The notes under the pieces were generated by a model. That model was not told the origin of the DNA and searched no databases. It worked only from the letters and a program-made list of their open reading frames with translations. A DNA stretch of 64,000 nt from JAJDOD01 sp050299835 (GTDB taxonomy: Bacteria > Pseudomonadota > Alphaproteobacteria > Rhodobacterales > Rhodobacteraceae): positions 1 through 64,000 of the forward strand of contig JBNKWP010000006.1 in NCBI GenBank assembly GCA_050299835.1. Reading direction: 5' to 3'. Of the stretch, positions 1 through 8,092 are shown piece by piece. Position numbers and translations under genes: made by a program. Numbering within the stretch: position 1 is the first letter of the stretch; each line of letters opens with the position of its first letter.

Positions 1-205
1 GATAGCCCATCGCGATCTTCGCGGCGAGGCGCAGGTGGGAGGTGACCATCATATGGGCCGCTTCCGTGTCCTGGTCTTCCACCCAGCGTTTCGCCAGCAT
101 GTATTCCTGCTCTTTTTCGAGCATGGGAAATTTCCGGATTTCCTGAAGATACCGGTTCAGCCCGCCTTCCGGCGACGGGGCCGGCAGATTTGCGTAGTTT
201 GCCAT
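1..205 (-). CDS. rpoH: RNA polymerase sigma-32 factor RpoH, N-terminal part (cut by window edge)
   Basis: The reverse strand from an ATG at 205 encodes about 68 residues before the window ends. The protein opens with MANYANLPAPSPEGGLNRYL, then a stretch rich in charged residues and ending in HLRLAAKIAMGY. This matches the start of heat-shock sigma factors: the 'LNRYLQEI' segment and the region 2 start 'HLRLAAKIA'. RpoH directs RNA polymerase to chaperone and protease genes. The neighbouring RluA-family synthase upstream on the same strand fits the usual Rhodobacteraceae order. Only the N-terminus is visible, so paralogue identity (RpoHI or RpoHII) cannot be decided. Confidence 0.85.
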   Translation of the reverse strand, partial: MANYANLPAPSPEGGLNRYLQEIRKFPMLEKEQEYMLAKRWVEDQDTEAAHMMVTSHLRLAAKIAMGY

Positions 206-471
206 CGTTTTCCTGTTCCCTGTCTCGCACCAATGTTTCGGCGCTTAACATACTTGGTAAACCGTTTGGTTCAGTTCAAGGGGTCGGCAAGAGATTTTCT
301 TATGACCCGTGTCTGAAGAATGTCTTAACGCAGCCTGCGTCAGGTGACATCGGGAGAATGGCACTTTCACGATAATTTGCACATTCTGACAAAAATCAGA
401 GGCCTTGGTGCAAAAACGCGCAGAAACCCCGGGCATCTCAGTGTACCCAAGGCGATCAATCCCCTGTCGAT

Positions 472-1479
472 CTAACCGCCGAAAGCCTTGATAAGATGAC
501 GAAGATCGTCGGGAACAGGGGAGGAGAAATCCATTTCCTCGCCCCGGGTCGGATGGACAAAGCCCAGCGTTTCCGCGTGAAGCGCCTGCCGTCCGAACGT
601 TTGTGCCGCTTCGGCGCCCGGCACACCGGCCGGCAGTTTGCGACGGCCGCCATAGACCGGATCGCCGACCAGCGCATGCCCGATATGGCTCATGTGGACC
701 CGGATCTGATGGGTGCGCCCGGTTTCCAATCGGCACTGCACCAGCGCAGCATGGGTTCCGAAGGGTTTCCTGACGAAGACCCGTGTCACCGCATGCCGAC
801 CGCCCGCAAAAATAACCGCCTGCCTCTGCCGGTCGGTCTTGTGCCGGGCCAGTTGCGTGGTGATCTTGACGACCCCGCCATCTTCGAAACTGACGCCGCG
901 TATGCCTTTCAGCCGGGGGTCGCCCCGGTCGGGCACGCCGTGACAGACCGCAAGATAGCTGCGCCGCGCCGTGTGTGCCGCGAATTGCTCCGCAAGCCCG
1001 TGATGCGCCGCGTCCGACTTGGCGACCACCAGCAGGCCGGAGGTGTCCTTGTCGATCCGATGCACGATGCCGGGACGCTTCTCGCCGCCGATGCCGGAGA
1101 GGTTGCCGCCGAAATGGTGCAGAAGCGCGTTGACCAGCGTGCCGGTGGGCGAACCGGGGGCAGGGTGGACGACCATGCCGGCCGGTTTGTCGATGACGAT
1201 CAGGTCGTCGTCTTCATAAACGATGGCCAGCGGAATGTCCTCGGCCAATGTCTCGACCTCGGCAGACTCCTCGACGGTGATCTCGTAGGTCTCGCCTTCT
1301 TCCACCTTGCGGCGGGGGTCGGTGACGGGCGTACCGGCAGTCGATACGGCACCTTCTTCCAGCAATCGCGCCAGCCGCGACCGGCTGAGATGCGCCGCCT
1401 CTGGCACATCGCGGGCCAGCGCCTTATCAAGGCGCGACGGCGGGTCGGTGCCGATGGTGACAAGGATCAGGCGGGACAT
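472..1479 (-). CDS. rluD: RluA/RluD-family 23S rRNA pseudouridine synthase
   Basis: This 335-residue protein has an N-terminal S4-like RNA-binding region (about residues 15-75, with LSRSRLARLLEEGAVS), followed by the RluA catalytic domain. The catalytic motif HRIDKDTSGLLVV is clear near residue 140, with the Asp that attacks the uridine C1'. The later GRTHQIRVHMSHIGHALVGD block is also typical. RluD-type enzymes modify helix 69 of 23S rRNA. The specific target is inferred from family resemblance and length. The ATG at 1479 shares its CATG with the divergent gene at 1478, so the two genes start back to back. It lies upstream of rpoH on the same strand with a 266-nt gap in which I see no gene. 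Confidence 0.9.
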   Translation of the reverse strand: MSRLILVTIGTDPPSRLDKALARDVPEAAHLSRSRLARLLEEGAVSTAGTPVTDPRRKVEEGETYEITVEESAEVETLAEDIPLAIVYEDDDLIVIDKPAGMVVHPAPGSPTGTLVNALLHHFGGNLSGIGGEKRPGIVHRIDKDTSGLLVVAKSDAAHHGLAEQFAAHTARRSYLAVCHGVPDRGDPRLKGIRGVSFEDGGVVKITTQLARHKTDRQRQAVIFAGGRHAVTRVFVRKPFGTHAALVQCRLETGRTHQIRVHMSHIGHALVGDPVYGGRRKLPAGVPGAEAAQTFGRQALHAETLGFVHPTRGEEMDFSSPVPDDLRHLIKAFGG

Positions 1480-1777
1480 GGAAGGTGACGGAGCTCCGGA
1501 CGCGAAGACGCTGCGCTATCTGAAAGTGCTGGTGACGGTGCTGACCGTCACGATGATCCTGGGCTTTCTAACCATCGTTGCCCTCTTTGTCATGCGCTTC
1601 GCTGAGATGAACCGCGTGGAGTTGCCCGACGCCATCACGCTGCCCGATGGCACGACCGCAACGGCTTTCACGCAAGGGGAGGGATGGTTCGCCGTCGTGA
1701 CACAGGGCGACGAAATTCTGATCTACAGCCGGGTCACCGGCAACCTGCGTCAGCGAATAGCCATCGAACCGGAGTGA
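1478..1777 (+). CDS. Small membrane-anchored protein, DUF6476-like
   Basis: A 99-residue protein with one hydrophobic segment near residues 16-42 (LVTVLTVTMILGFLTIVALF) and a C-terminal soluble part ending in RQRIAIEPE. A longer upstream reading exists, but the ATG at 1478 is the sensible start because it lies just outside rluD. Proteins of this shape occur beside rluD in many Rhodobacteraceae and are filed as DUF6476; that name is from memory. The function is unknown. The soluble part (about residues 55-95) probably sits in the periplasm as a small beta domain. The gene ends 53 nt before the probable 6S RNA. Confidence 0.6.
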   Translation: MEGDGAPDAKTLRYLKVLVTVLTVTMILGFLTIVALFVMRFAEMNRVELPDAITLPDGTTATAFTQGEGWFAVVTQGDEILIYSRVTGNLRQRIAIEPE

Positions 1778-1830
1778 CGCCCCCGCACCCTGCGGACCTT
1801 TGGATGAAGACCGGACTTGCCGACACGCCC

Positions 1831-2012
1831 GCGTGGGCCTATGTCCCATCGGTGGCGGGCACTGCCCTTCCCGTGCCGGGGACAAATTCCGGTGGCCTTA
1901 AGCAAATCCGAGGGAGCTGGCTCTGGCCGGATCGTGGTCCGGTTACCTGGCGCCCACCTGTGAAAACAGGTCCTCGGGAATTCAGACTCCCCTACGGTCG
2001 CGGCGGTCCCGT
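1831..2012 (+). ncRNA. ssrS: Probable 6S RNA (SsrS)
   Basis: This 182-nt stretch has no credible gene and has the hallmarks of 6S RNA. The 5' part reads GGTGGCGGGCACTGCCC and the 3' part ends CTACGGTCGCGGCGGTCCC, both resembling the conserved ends of E. coli 6S RNA. The ends pair: GCG-GGGCC (1831-1839, with one bulged T) against GGTCC-CGT near 2005-2012. Internal hairpins are ACCTGT/ACAGGT at 1956-1971 with a GAAA loop, and CCGGA/TCCGG at 1927-1942. 6S RNA mimics an open promoter and sequesters sigma-70 polymerase in stationary phase. The length of about 180 nt is normal. Exact ends are approximate; a covariance-model search was not possible. Confidence 0.7.
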
Positions 2013-2016
2013 CACA

Positions 2017-2670
2017 TCACTTCTCGCGCGTCCTCGACTCCCGGCCGCGGCTGAACAGGCGCCGGTTTCGGCGAATGAACTCGTCGATCAGGCGACCGAA
2101 GGTCGCGTTCTGGCCAAGAAGCCATAGAAATCCCGAGAATGCGGCGAGAAACGCGCCCGCCGTGTCCACGATGAGATCCCACATCGTGTCCGTCAGTCCG
2201 CTTTTTTGCATGTTCAGGCCAAAGACCTGATCCATCCCGAATTCGAAGATCTCCCAAAGTGCACCGATGGCAAGCGCCACGCCGAAGGTGATGGCGCCAA
2301 CCGCCCAGGGCGGCGCGGCATAGCGGTCGCCCTGGAACAGGGCGAAGACGAACAGGAAGCCGACAATACCGAAGCCGATCGCGGACAAGCCGTGAAGCGC
2401 GACATCCCACCACCAGAATCGCTCGTAGAAATCATAGACTTCGCCTAGAAAGAGGGTCGCAAAGATGAATGCCGTCAGGGCTCCGACAAATGAGTTCGGC
2501 AGCTCGATGTGGAACCGTCCCGAGAAGAGAAACGGCAGAGTTGTAAGCGCAAACACGCTGATGCTGATGAATAGGGTGGACCAGCGTCCGGTCAAAAGCG
2601 AAACAAAAGCTTCGGCCAGCAGAAGGAACCAGATCAGCGCCGTAATCCGTGGGATTCGCGGGAATTGCAT
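2017..2670 (-). CDS. Multi-pass membrane protein, DUF2238/YjdF-like
   Basis: This 217-residue protein has about six hydrophobic segments. It carries a family pattern of polar residues at the membrane: WDVALHGLSAIGFGIVGF, then GALWEIFEFGMDQVFGLNMQ, then DTMWDLIVDTAGAF. The conserved H, E and D residues in these blocks are typical of DUF2238 (YjdF) inner-membrane proteins, whose function is not established. It ends in a basic cytoplasmic tail (RRNRRLFSRGRESRTREK). It is convergent with the 6S RNA, with only a few bases between them, and divergent from the nuclease gene at 2717. Confidence 0.75.
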   Translation of the reverse strand: MQFPRIPRITALIWFLLLAEAFVSLLTGRWSTLFISISVFALTTLPFLFSGRFHIELPNSFVGALTAFIFATLFLGEVYDFYERFWWWDVALHGLSAIGFGIVGFLFVFALFQGDRYAAPPWAVGAITFGVALAIGALWEIFEFGMDQVFGLNMQKSGLTDTMWDLIVDTAGAFLAAFSGFLWLLGQNATFGRLIDEFIRRNRRLFSRGRESRTREK

Positions 2671-2716
2671 GGCATGAATTCTGCGCGATGCGGCGCGGAA
2701 CTGAAAGAGGGGCCAA

Positions 2717-3406
2717 ATGAAGCTCAGGCTGGCGACGTGGAATATCCGGAAATGTATCGGGCTTGACCGCCGCCGGGATCCGCACCGAACGGCACGGGTG
2801 ATCCGCGAATTGCAGGCGGATATCGTGGCCCTGCAGGAAGCTGACCGTCGATTGGGGCAACGCCCCGCAGCACTCAGGGCCGAGATGGTGGAAGCTGAAA
2901 CCGGTCTGGTTCCGGTCGATGCGGGGGGGCATGAGCCGTCGATCGGCTGGCACGGGAACGCGCTTCTGGTGTCGCGGCAGGCGCAGGTGCTGGACTGCCA
3001 CGGTCTTCATCTGCCGGGTATCGAACCCAGGGGAGCATTGATCGTCGATCTGCGGATTGATGGGCGGGACTTGCGCTGCGTCGCGACCCATCTGGGCTTC
3101 CTCCGCCGCTATCGCAGACAGCAGATGGCGACGATCCGGACCTATATCGACAACCTTCCGCAGCGTCCCACAGCCATTTTGGGAGATTTCAATGAATGGT
3201 CGCCCCACCACGGCCTCGAACCCCTGTCCGATTTTTCCGTCTGCGCGCCGGGCAGGAGTTTCCACGCGGCCCGACCGGTCGCACCGCTTGACCGCATCGC
3301 GACGGATGCTGCCTGGACCGTCAGGGCGTCATCGGTGGTGGAAACGCGGGAAACGCGTGTCGCGTCGGACCATCTTCCGGTCTGGGCGGATGTAACAGTG
3401 CGCTAA
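2717..3406 (+). CDS. Endonuclease/exonuclease/phosphatase (EEP) family protein
   Basis: A 229-residue protein with EEP superfamily motifs in order: LATWNIRKCIG at the N-terminus, DIVALQEAD near residue 35 (metal-binding Glu), RCVATHLGFLRRYR near 118, AILGDFNEW near 155 (Asp and Asn of the active site) and ASDHLPVWADV at the C-terminus (catalytic Asp-His). Members hydrolyse phosphodiester or phosphomonoester bonds in nucleic acids, phosphoinositides or sphingomyelin; the substrate here cannot be read from sequence. There is no signal peptide, so a cytosolic location is likely. A GAGG ribosome site sits before the ATG. Its 3' end overlaps the convergent small membrane gene by four bases. Confidence 0.85.
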   Translation: MKLRLATWNIRKCIGLDRRRDPHRTARVIRELQADIVALQEADRRLGQRPAALRAEMVEAETGLVPVDAGGHEPSIGWHGNALLVSRQAQVLDCHGLHLPGIEPRGALIVDLRIDGRDLRCVATHLGFLRRYRRQQMATIRTYIDNLPQRPTAILGDFNEWSPHHGLEPLSDFSVCAPGRSFHAARPVAPLDRIATDAAWTVRASSVVETRETRVASDHLPVWADVTVR

Positions 3407-3645
3407 CTGTCCGGATCGGTGTCGTTCTCGGCCATGCGCATGACGGACAATCCGAATTGAACGCCTGCGAAGACGATGCCGTTGAAGATGCAGAGCAAAA
3501 GGAAGGCCAGCCAGCCGCCCTCCACCGTTCCGACAAGATGGCCAAGATTGCCGACATTGAGAACGACCAGCGCCATCGAAAAGCCGATGGCCAGAGCAAA
3601 GCCCAGCAGGCATTCCCGGATATAAAGGCGGACAAGGATCGGCAT
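3403..3645 (-). CDS. Small two-helix membrane protein of unknown function
   Basis: Eighty residues with two clear transmembrane segments, around residues 12-34 and 42-65, and a short acidic tail (NDTDPDS). The start is MPILVRLYIREC. It follows pncB on the same strand after 26 nt, so the two are probably co-transcribed. I recognise no family or motif. The gene end overlaps the end of the EEP gene on the other strand. It may be a small accessory membrane protein; any link with NAD salvage is only positional. Confidence 0.6.
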   Translation of the reverse strand: MPILVRLYIRECLLGFALAIGFSMALVVLNVGNLGHLVGTVEGGWLAFLLLCIFNGIVFAGVQFGLSVMRMAENDTDPDS

Positions 3646-3671
3646 GGTTGGGATGTAGTGCCCGAGCGCGC

Positions 3672-4964
3672 TCAGACAACGACCTCCATTTCCTCCTGCT
3701 CGCCAACACCGAACACCCGCTTGTAGCGCTCGATCTGATCTTCGGGGCCCATCGCCTTGCGCGGATTGTCCGAGAGCTTGACGGTCGGGCGACCATTCGC
3801 GCTGACCGCCTTGCAGACAAGGCTGAAAGGGGCCAGCCCGTCATTGGGCACCAGCCCCCTGAAATCGTTGGTCAGCATGGTGCCCCAGCCAAAGCTGACG
3901 CGGGCACGCCCGGCGAAACGGTGGTGAAGCTCGGTGATTTTTTCCACATCCAGCCCGTCCGAGAAGATGATCAGCTTCTTTGTGGGATCCTCGCCCCTTG
4001 ATCGCCACCAGTCGATGGCGGTCTCCGCGCCGGTCGCTGGATCGCCGCTGTCGATGCGAATGCCGGTCCAGCCGGCAAGCCAGTCGGGGGCATTTTTCAG
4101 GAATTGCGCCGTGCCATAAGTGTCGGGCAGGATGATCCGCAGGTTGCCGTCGTGTTCATCATGCCAGTCGGCCAGAACGCGATAGGGCGCCTGCGCCAGT
4201 TCCTCATCGCTTTCGGCCAGCGCGGCATAGACCATTGGCAACTCGTGGGCATTGGTGCCAATGGCCTCAAGATCGCGGTTCTTCGCGATCAGGCAGTTCG
4301 ACGTGCCGACAAACGCGTCTCCCAATCCCTCCTCCATCGCCTGCACGCACCAGTCCTGCCAGAGAAACCCGTGACGGCGGCGGGTGCCGAAATCGGCGAG
4401 TCTCAGGTCCGGAATTCCCCTTAGTTGTTCGACCTTTTCCCAGGTCCGCGTCATGGCGCGGGCATAAAGCACCTGCAATTCGAAACGGCCGAGATCCTTC
4501 AGCACCGCGCGGGCGCGAAGTTCCATCAACACGGCCAGCGCCGGGATCTCCCACAGCATGACTTCGTGCCAGCGGCCCTCGAAAGTCAGTTCGAACTGAC
4601 CGTCGCGCTTTTCCAGATGATAGGGCGGCAGCGTCAGGTTCTCGAACCATTCCATGAAGTCCGAGCGGAACATCTGCCGTTTGCCGTAGAACATATTCCC
4701 GCGCAGCCAGGTGCTTTCGCCGCGGGTGAGGGACAGCGACCGGATGTGGTCGAGATGTTCGCGCAGTTCCCCTTCATCCACCAGTTCAGCCAGCCGCACC
4801 GACTTCGTGCGGTTGATCAGGCTGAAGGTCACCTGCGTGTCAGGCTTGTTGCGGAAGACCGACTGGCACATCAGCAGCTTGTAGAAATCCGTATCGATCA
4901 GCGAGCGGACGACCGGGTCGATCTTCCACTTGTGATTCCAGACGCGGGTTGCGATGTCGACCAT
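3672..4964 (-). CDS. pncB: Nicotinate phosphoribosyltransferase
   Basis: A 430-residue enzyme converting nicotinate and PRPP, with ATP hydrolysis, into nicotinate mononucleotide in the NAD salvage pathway. Family landmarks are LIDTDFYKLLMCQSVF near the N-terminus, the FGTRRRHGFLWQ block near 190, GTSNCLIAK near 220, and GIRIDSGDPATGAETAIDWW near 300. The reading frame is open for 25 more codons upstream. The ATG at 4964 is preferred because a GAGGG ribosome site precedes it and MVDIATRVWNHKWKIDPVV is the normal family start. The length is usual for proteobacterial PncB. Confidence 0.93.
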   Translation of the reverse strand: MVDIATRVWNHKWKIDPVVRSLIDTDFYKLLMCQSVFRNKPDTQVTFSLINRTKSVRLAELVDEGELREHLDHIRSLSLTRGESTWLRGNMFYGKRQMFRSDFMEWFENLTLPPYHLEKRDGQFELTFEGRWHEVMLWEIPALAVLMELRARAVLKDLGRFELQVLYARAMTRTWEKVEQLRGIPDLRLADFGTRRRHGFLWQDWCVQAMEEGLGDAFVGTSNCLIAKNRDLEAIGTNAHELPMVYAALAESDEELAQAPYRVLADWHDEHDGNLRIILPDTYGTAQFLKNAPDWLAGWTGIRIDSGDPATGAETAIDWWRSRGEDPTKKLIIFSDGLDVEKITELHHRFAGRARVSFGWGTMLTNDFRGLVPNDGLAPFSLVCKAVSANGRPTVKLSDNPRKAMGPEDQIERYKRVFGVGEQEEMEVVV

Positions 4965-5078
4965 GTTCGGCCCTCCCTGACACACCCTTGTGCCAAGGGC
5001 GGGCAGGGAATGTCCAGCCGGTCGAACGGGTTGCGGCACGTCCTTGCCGTCACTGCGCGCGCCATGACGGTTCCCGGA

Positions 5079-5633
5079 CTATTTCAGTTTGCCGCCGGAA
5101 TAGCTGTCGTCGGGCACCATCGGCAGGGGGCTTGCCGGGTCGCTTGGCCCGCTGCCACGCCCCCGGTTGGCAAGCCAGGTGATTGCTTCCGCGATTGGCC
5201 GCCGCTCGCTGCTGCCATCATAGGTGACGCCGCAATTCACCGTATGCACGGTCGAAGGATTGTCGAACCCGTGGCCGGGCGGGCGTGGCGCAAAAGTGGC
5301 CCGGCACCCCTCGGTGTCCGAAGAATAGGCCCCCACGGCCAGCCCGTACTGGAACAGCACGACGACATAGGCCTGGCTGTTGCCGTATTGAGGCACGTAA
5401 TAGCCCGGCGGATTCTTCATGTTGCGATAGACATAGGCCACCTGCGCCCCTTCGCGCTGCAACTGCGTGGGCTTGCCCCATTGCAGCATGAACCGCTTTT
5501 CCGTCGTCTGGCCGGGGACGACGCTTGCCAGCATGGCGGATCGCACTTGCGGATGATCGGCAACGGTGGAGTTCCAGGCCCGACCCGTACACGCGGTCAA
5601 GGCCGCCAGCGTCAGAATGAAAAGCAGCCGCAT
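5079..5633 (-). CDS. Putative lipoprotein of unknown function
   Basis: A 184-residue secreted protein beginning MRLLFILTLAALTACTGRAW. The LTAC lipobox at residues 12-15 predicts a lipid-anchored envelope protein. The mature part includes a region resembling small outer-membrane assembly lipoproteins (VVPGQTTEKRFMLQWGKPTQ), a 'gate'-like motif seen in SmpA/BamE-type folds; that resemblance is weak. Cysteines later in the chain may form a disulfide. The open frame extends far upstream, but the lipoprotein start at 5633 is the credible one. It is divergent from the periplasmic protein gene at 5711. Confidence 0.65.
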   Translation of the reverse strand: MRLLFILTLAALTACTGRAWNSTVADHPQVRSAMLASVVPGQTTEKRFMLQWGKPTQLQREGAQVAYVYRNMKNPPGYYVPQYGNSQAYVVVLFQYGLAVGAYSSDTEGCRATFAPRPPGHGFDNPSTVHTVNCGVTYDGSSERRPIAEAITWLANRGRGSGPSDPASPLPMVPDDSYSGGKLK

Positions 5634-5710
5634 CTTTGCCCCTTTGATGTTTCGGCGGGGGCGGAGTAGCACTTTCTCACTTAAAATTGGTTTACACGAA
5701 GGGGTCGGCC

Positions 5711-6166
5711 ATGCGTTGCCTTTTGACGACCTGCATACTCGGGCTTGCCTCTGCCCCCTTGGCGGCGGCAGAACTGCGCCCCTGCCACGAAGGCCCAAAC
5801 CTTGCCAGCGCCATTGCCGAACCGTGGGAGGAGGCGACCCGCACCTTCGCCAACGGTGCCGTGCGGCTGGCGGTGATCGACACGCTGGAACCTGCGGCGG
5901 CGGCGTTTCACCTGCTGATCCTCTCTCCGCCCTATGACGAATTGGGCGACCGGCAGTGTCGGATGGTCTCGTTCTTCGAGGGGAGCGGATACGGGGCCAT
6001 GACCCTGAAAGATATGAGCGCCGACTATGACCCCGCCTATGGTCTGACCTTTGAAATCTGGGTCCAGGTCTATAACCCCGATACCGCGCGTTTCGATTAC
6101 GGTTCACTTTACATCACGCTGAACCAGTCGACCGGCGAGATCACGGTCGAGGATATCGGATCGTGA
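5711..6166 (+). CDS. Periplasmic hypothetical protein
   Basis: A 151-residue protein with an N-terminal signal peptide (MRCLLTTCILGLASAPLAAA, cleavage near AAA-EL). The mature part has two cysteines (near residues 28 and 83) that could pair. It ends in a repetitive beta-type segment (YGSLYITLNQSTGEITVEDIGS). I do not recognise the family. Its stop overlaps the GTG start of acpS by four bases, so it is probably translationally coupled to acpS, occupying the place where pdxJ often lies in relatives. The start at 5711 was chosen because it gives a proper signal sequence. Confidence 0.6.
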   Translation: MRCLLTTCILGLASAPLAAAELRPCHEGPNLASAIAEPWEEATRTFANGAVRLAVIDTLEPAAAAFHLLILSPPYDELGDRQCRMVSFFEGSGYGAMTLKDMSADYDPAYGLTFEIWVQVYNPDTARFDYGSLYITLNQSTGEITVEDIGS

Positions 6167-6567
6167 TCCTCGGCATCGGCACCGACCTTTGTAATATCGA
6201 GCGGATCGAAGGCACGCTGGAGCGGTTCGGGGACCGCTTCCGCAACCGTTGCTTCACCGAGACCGAACAACGCAAGGCCGAACGCCGGGCGGACACCGCG
6301 GGCACCTATGCCAAACGCTGGGCCGCGAAGGAGGCCTGTTCCAAGGCGCTCGGCACTGGCCTCCGCATGGGCATCGCGTGGAAGGATATGGCCGTGACCA
6401 ACTTGCGCAGCGGGCAGCCGGTGATGGAGGTCACGGGCTGGGCGGCAGACCGGCTGACGGAGATGACCCCGGACGGTCACGAGGCGATCATTCACGTCAC
6501 GCTCACCGACGATCACCCCTGGGCGCAGGCCATGGTCGTGATCGAGGCGCGCCCGGTCACGTCTTGA
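6163..6567 (+). CDS. acpS: Holo-[acyl-carrier-protein] synthase
   Basis: A 134-residue enzyme that transfers the 4'-phosphopantetheine arm of CoA to a serine of acyl carrier protein, activating fatty-acid synthesis. The AcpS motifs are plain: MILGIGTDLCNIERIE at the N-terminus (Mg-binding Asp) and YAKRWAAKEACSKALGTG near residues 46-63 (Mg-binding Glu and catalytic Lys). The start is GTG at 6163, four bases inside the preceding gene. Length is typical. lepB follows after 54 nt, in the conserved acpS-lepB-rnc order. Confidence 0.93.
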   Translation: MILGIGTDLCNIERIEGTLERFGDRFRNRCFTETEQRKAERRADTAGTYAKRWAAKEACSKALGTGLRMGIAWKDMAVTNLRSGQPVMEVTGWAADRLTEMTPDGHEAIIHVTLTDDHPWAQAMVVIEARPVTS

Positions 6568-6621
6568 CTTGCCCCACCCCCCCTGCGCAGAAAGCGCGGG
6601 CGTGAAAAAAGGCGGCAGAGC

Positions 6622-7410
6622 ATGAGTGAGAAAACCGGGACGCTGATGGATGGCGTGGTCGAGACAGTCAAGACCATCGTCTATGCGCTTCTGATCGCGG
6701 GTGTTTTCCGCACGCTCTTCTTCCAGCCTTTCTGGATTCCGTCTGGCTCGATGAAGGACACGCTGCTGATCGGCGATTTCCTTTTCGTCAACAAGATGGC
6801 TTATGGCTATTCCGCCTATTCCTGCCCCTTCGCGATCTGCCCGATTTCGGGCCGAATTCTGGGCAAAGAGCCGGAGCGCGGTGACGTGGTGGTGTTCCGC
6901 CATCCGGTGAACGGCCAGGATTTCATCAAGCGCGTGATCGGCCTGCCGGGGGACACGATCCAGATGCAGAACGGCCGCCTGTGGATCAACGGCGAGGAAG
7001 CGCCGCAAGTGGCCGACGGCTATTTCGTGGAAACCTTCGCGCCGCAGGGACCGATCGGTTCGGTGCCGATCTGCCGCGAGGGCAATCCGCCGGAAGGTGC
7101 GGACTGCTCCAAGGAGAAAGCGATCGAGACCCTGCCCGGCGGCACCGTCCACTCGGTCCTGAACACCTATAACGGACGACTGGACAACACCGGCGTCTTC
7201 GTCGTCCCGGAAGGCGAGTTCTTCTTCATGGGGGACAACCGTGACAACTCCACCGACAGCCGCGTGCGCCAGGATCGCGGCGGTGTGGGTTACGTGCCCT
7301 TCGATCACCTGATCGGACGCGCGGACCGGGTAATGTTCTCTTCAGCCGGTCGCTCGCTTCTCTTCGTCTGGACCTGGCGGCCCGACCGGTTCTTCAAGAA
7401 GATCGAGTGA
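6622..7410 (+). CDS. lepB: Signal peptidase I
   Basis: A 262-residue membrane protease that cleaves signal peptides from exported proteins. One N-terminal transmembrane helix (residues 15-33) is followed by the catalytic serine box PSGSMKDTLLIGDFL. The general-base Lys lies in FIKRVIGLPGDTIQ, and the conserved box FFMGDNRDNSTDSR follows near residue 206. A cysteine-containing insertion (CPFAICPISG) follows the Ser box, as in many alphaproteobacteria. The gene overlaps rnc by one base (TGATG), indicating coupled translation. Confidence 0.95.
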   Translation: MSEKTGTLMDGVVETVKTIVYALLIAGVFRTLFFQPFWIPSGSMKDTLLIGDFLFVNKMAYGYSAYSCPFAICPISGRILGKEPERGDVVVFRHPVNGQDFIKRVIGLPGDTIQMQNGRLWINGEEAPQVADGYFVETFAPQGPIGSVPICREGNPPEGADCSKEKAIETLPGGTVHSVLNTYNGRLDNTGVFVVPEGEFFFMGDNRDNSTDSRVRQDRGGVGYVPFDHLIGRADRVMFSSAGRSLLFVWTWRPDRFFKKIE

Positions 7411-8087
7411 TGCGGCTCGGTGCCGAACTGACATCCTTCTCCGACCGGTTGGGGCACCGCTTTGCCGACCCGGAGTTTCTGATCCGTGCCCTGACCCATG
7501 CCTCCATTTCCAGCGAGCAGCGACCGGACAATCAGCGCCTGGAATTTCTCGGCGACCGTGTGCTGGGCCTGGTGATCGCCAACGCTTTGCTGAAAGCCGA
7601 CCCGTCCGCCCGCGAAGGGCAGCTTGCGCCACGCTTCAACGCCCTAGTCCGCAAGGAAACCTGTGCAGCCATCGCCCGCGAGATCGGCCTGGGCGACGTT
7701 CTGAAACTGGGCCGGTCCGAGATGAAATCGGGCGGGCGCCGCAAGGACGCGCTTTTGGGCGATGCGATGGAAGCGGTGATCGCAGCGGTCTATGCCGATG
7801 CTGGGTTCGAGGCGGCGCGAGACGTGGTGCTGCGGCTCTGGCGGACACGGATCGACACGGTCGATGCCGATGCCCGCGACGCCAAGACCAGTTTGCAGGA
7901 ATGGGCGCAAGCGCGGGGTCATCCGCCGCCGGACTATGTGGAAACGGCGCGAGAGGGGCCGGACCACGCGCCGGTCTTTACAATCGAAGCGCGGCTGGCC
8001 AGTGGCGAGACGGCGGAAGCCCGCGCCGCGTCGAAACGGGCGGCGGAGCAGGCGGCAGCAAAGGCGCTTCTGGACAGATTGGGGTAG
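7410..8087 (+). CDS. rnc: Ribonuclease III
   Basis: A 225-residue double-strand-specific endonuclease that processes rRNA precursors and structured RNAs. The signature NQRLEFLGDRVLGLVIA (near residues 36-52) holds the catalytic acidic residues. A second acidic cluster, DALLGDAMEAVIAAVYAD, follows near 112-130. The C-terminal 70 residues form a double-stranded RNA-binding domain ending in ASKRAAEQAAAKALLDRL. The ATG at 7410 was chosen over an in-frame GTG three bases earlier. In relatives era normally follows; here a broken acetyltransferase does. Confidence 0.94.
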   Translation: MRLGAELTSFSDRLGHRFADPEFLIRALTHASISSEQRPDNQRLEFLGDRVLGLVIANALLKADPSAREGQLAPRFNALVRKETCAAIAREIGLGDVLKLGRSEMKSGGRRKDALLGDAMEAVIAAVYADAGFEAARDVVLRLWRTRIDTVDADARDAKTSLQEWAQARGHPPPDYVETAREGPDHAPVFTIEARLASGETAEARAASKRAAEQAAAKALLDRLG

Positions 8088-8092
8088 GGGAT

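Noticed and set aside
496..1488. A 330-codon open frame antisense to the pseudouridine synthase gene
   Set aside because: It is a GC-driven shadow; the opposite strand has the catalytic motif and full domain order.
1831..2012. Cobalamin or other riboswitch
   Set aside because: No B12 box or other riboswitch core is present on either strand, and no suitable downstream gene exists. 6S RNA ends fit better.
1684..2127. A 147-codon open frame downstream of the DUF6476-like gene
   Set aside because: It crosses the conserved 6S RNA features, overlaps genes at both ends and has no protein-like character.
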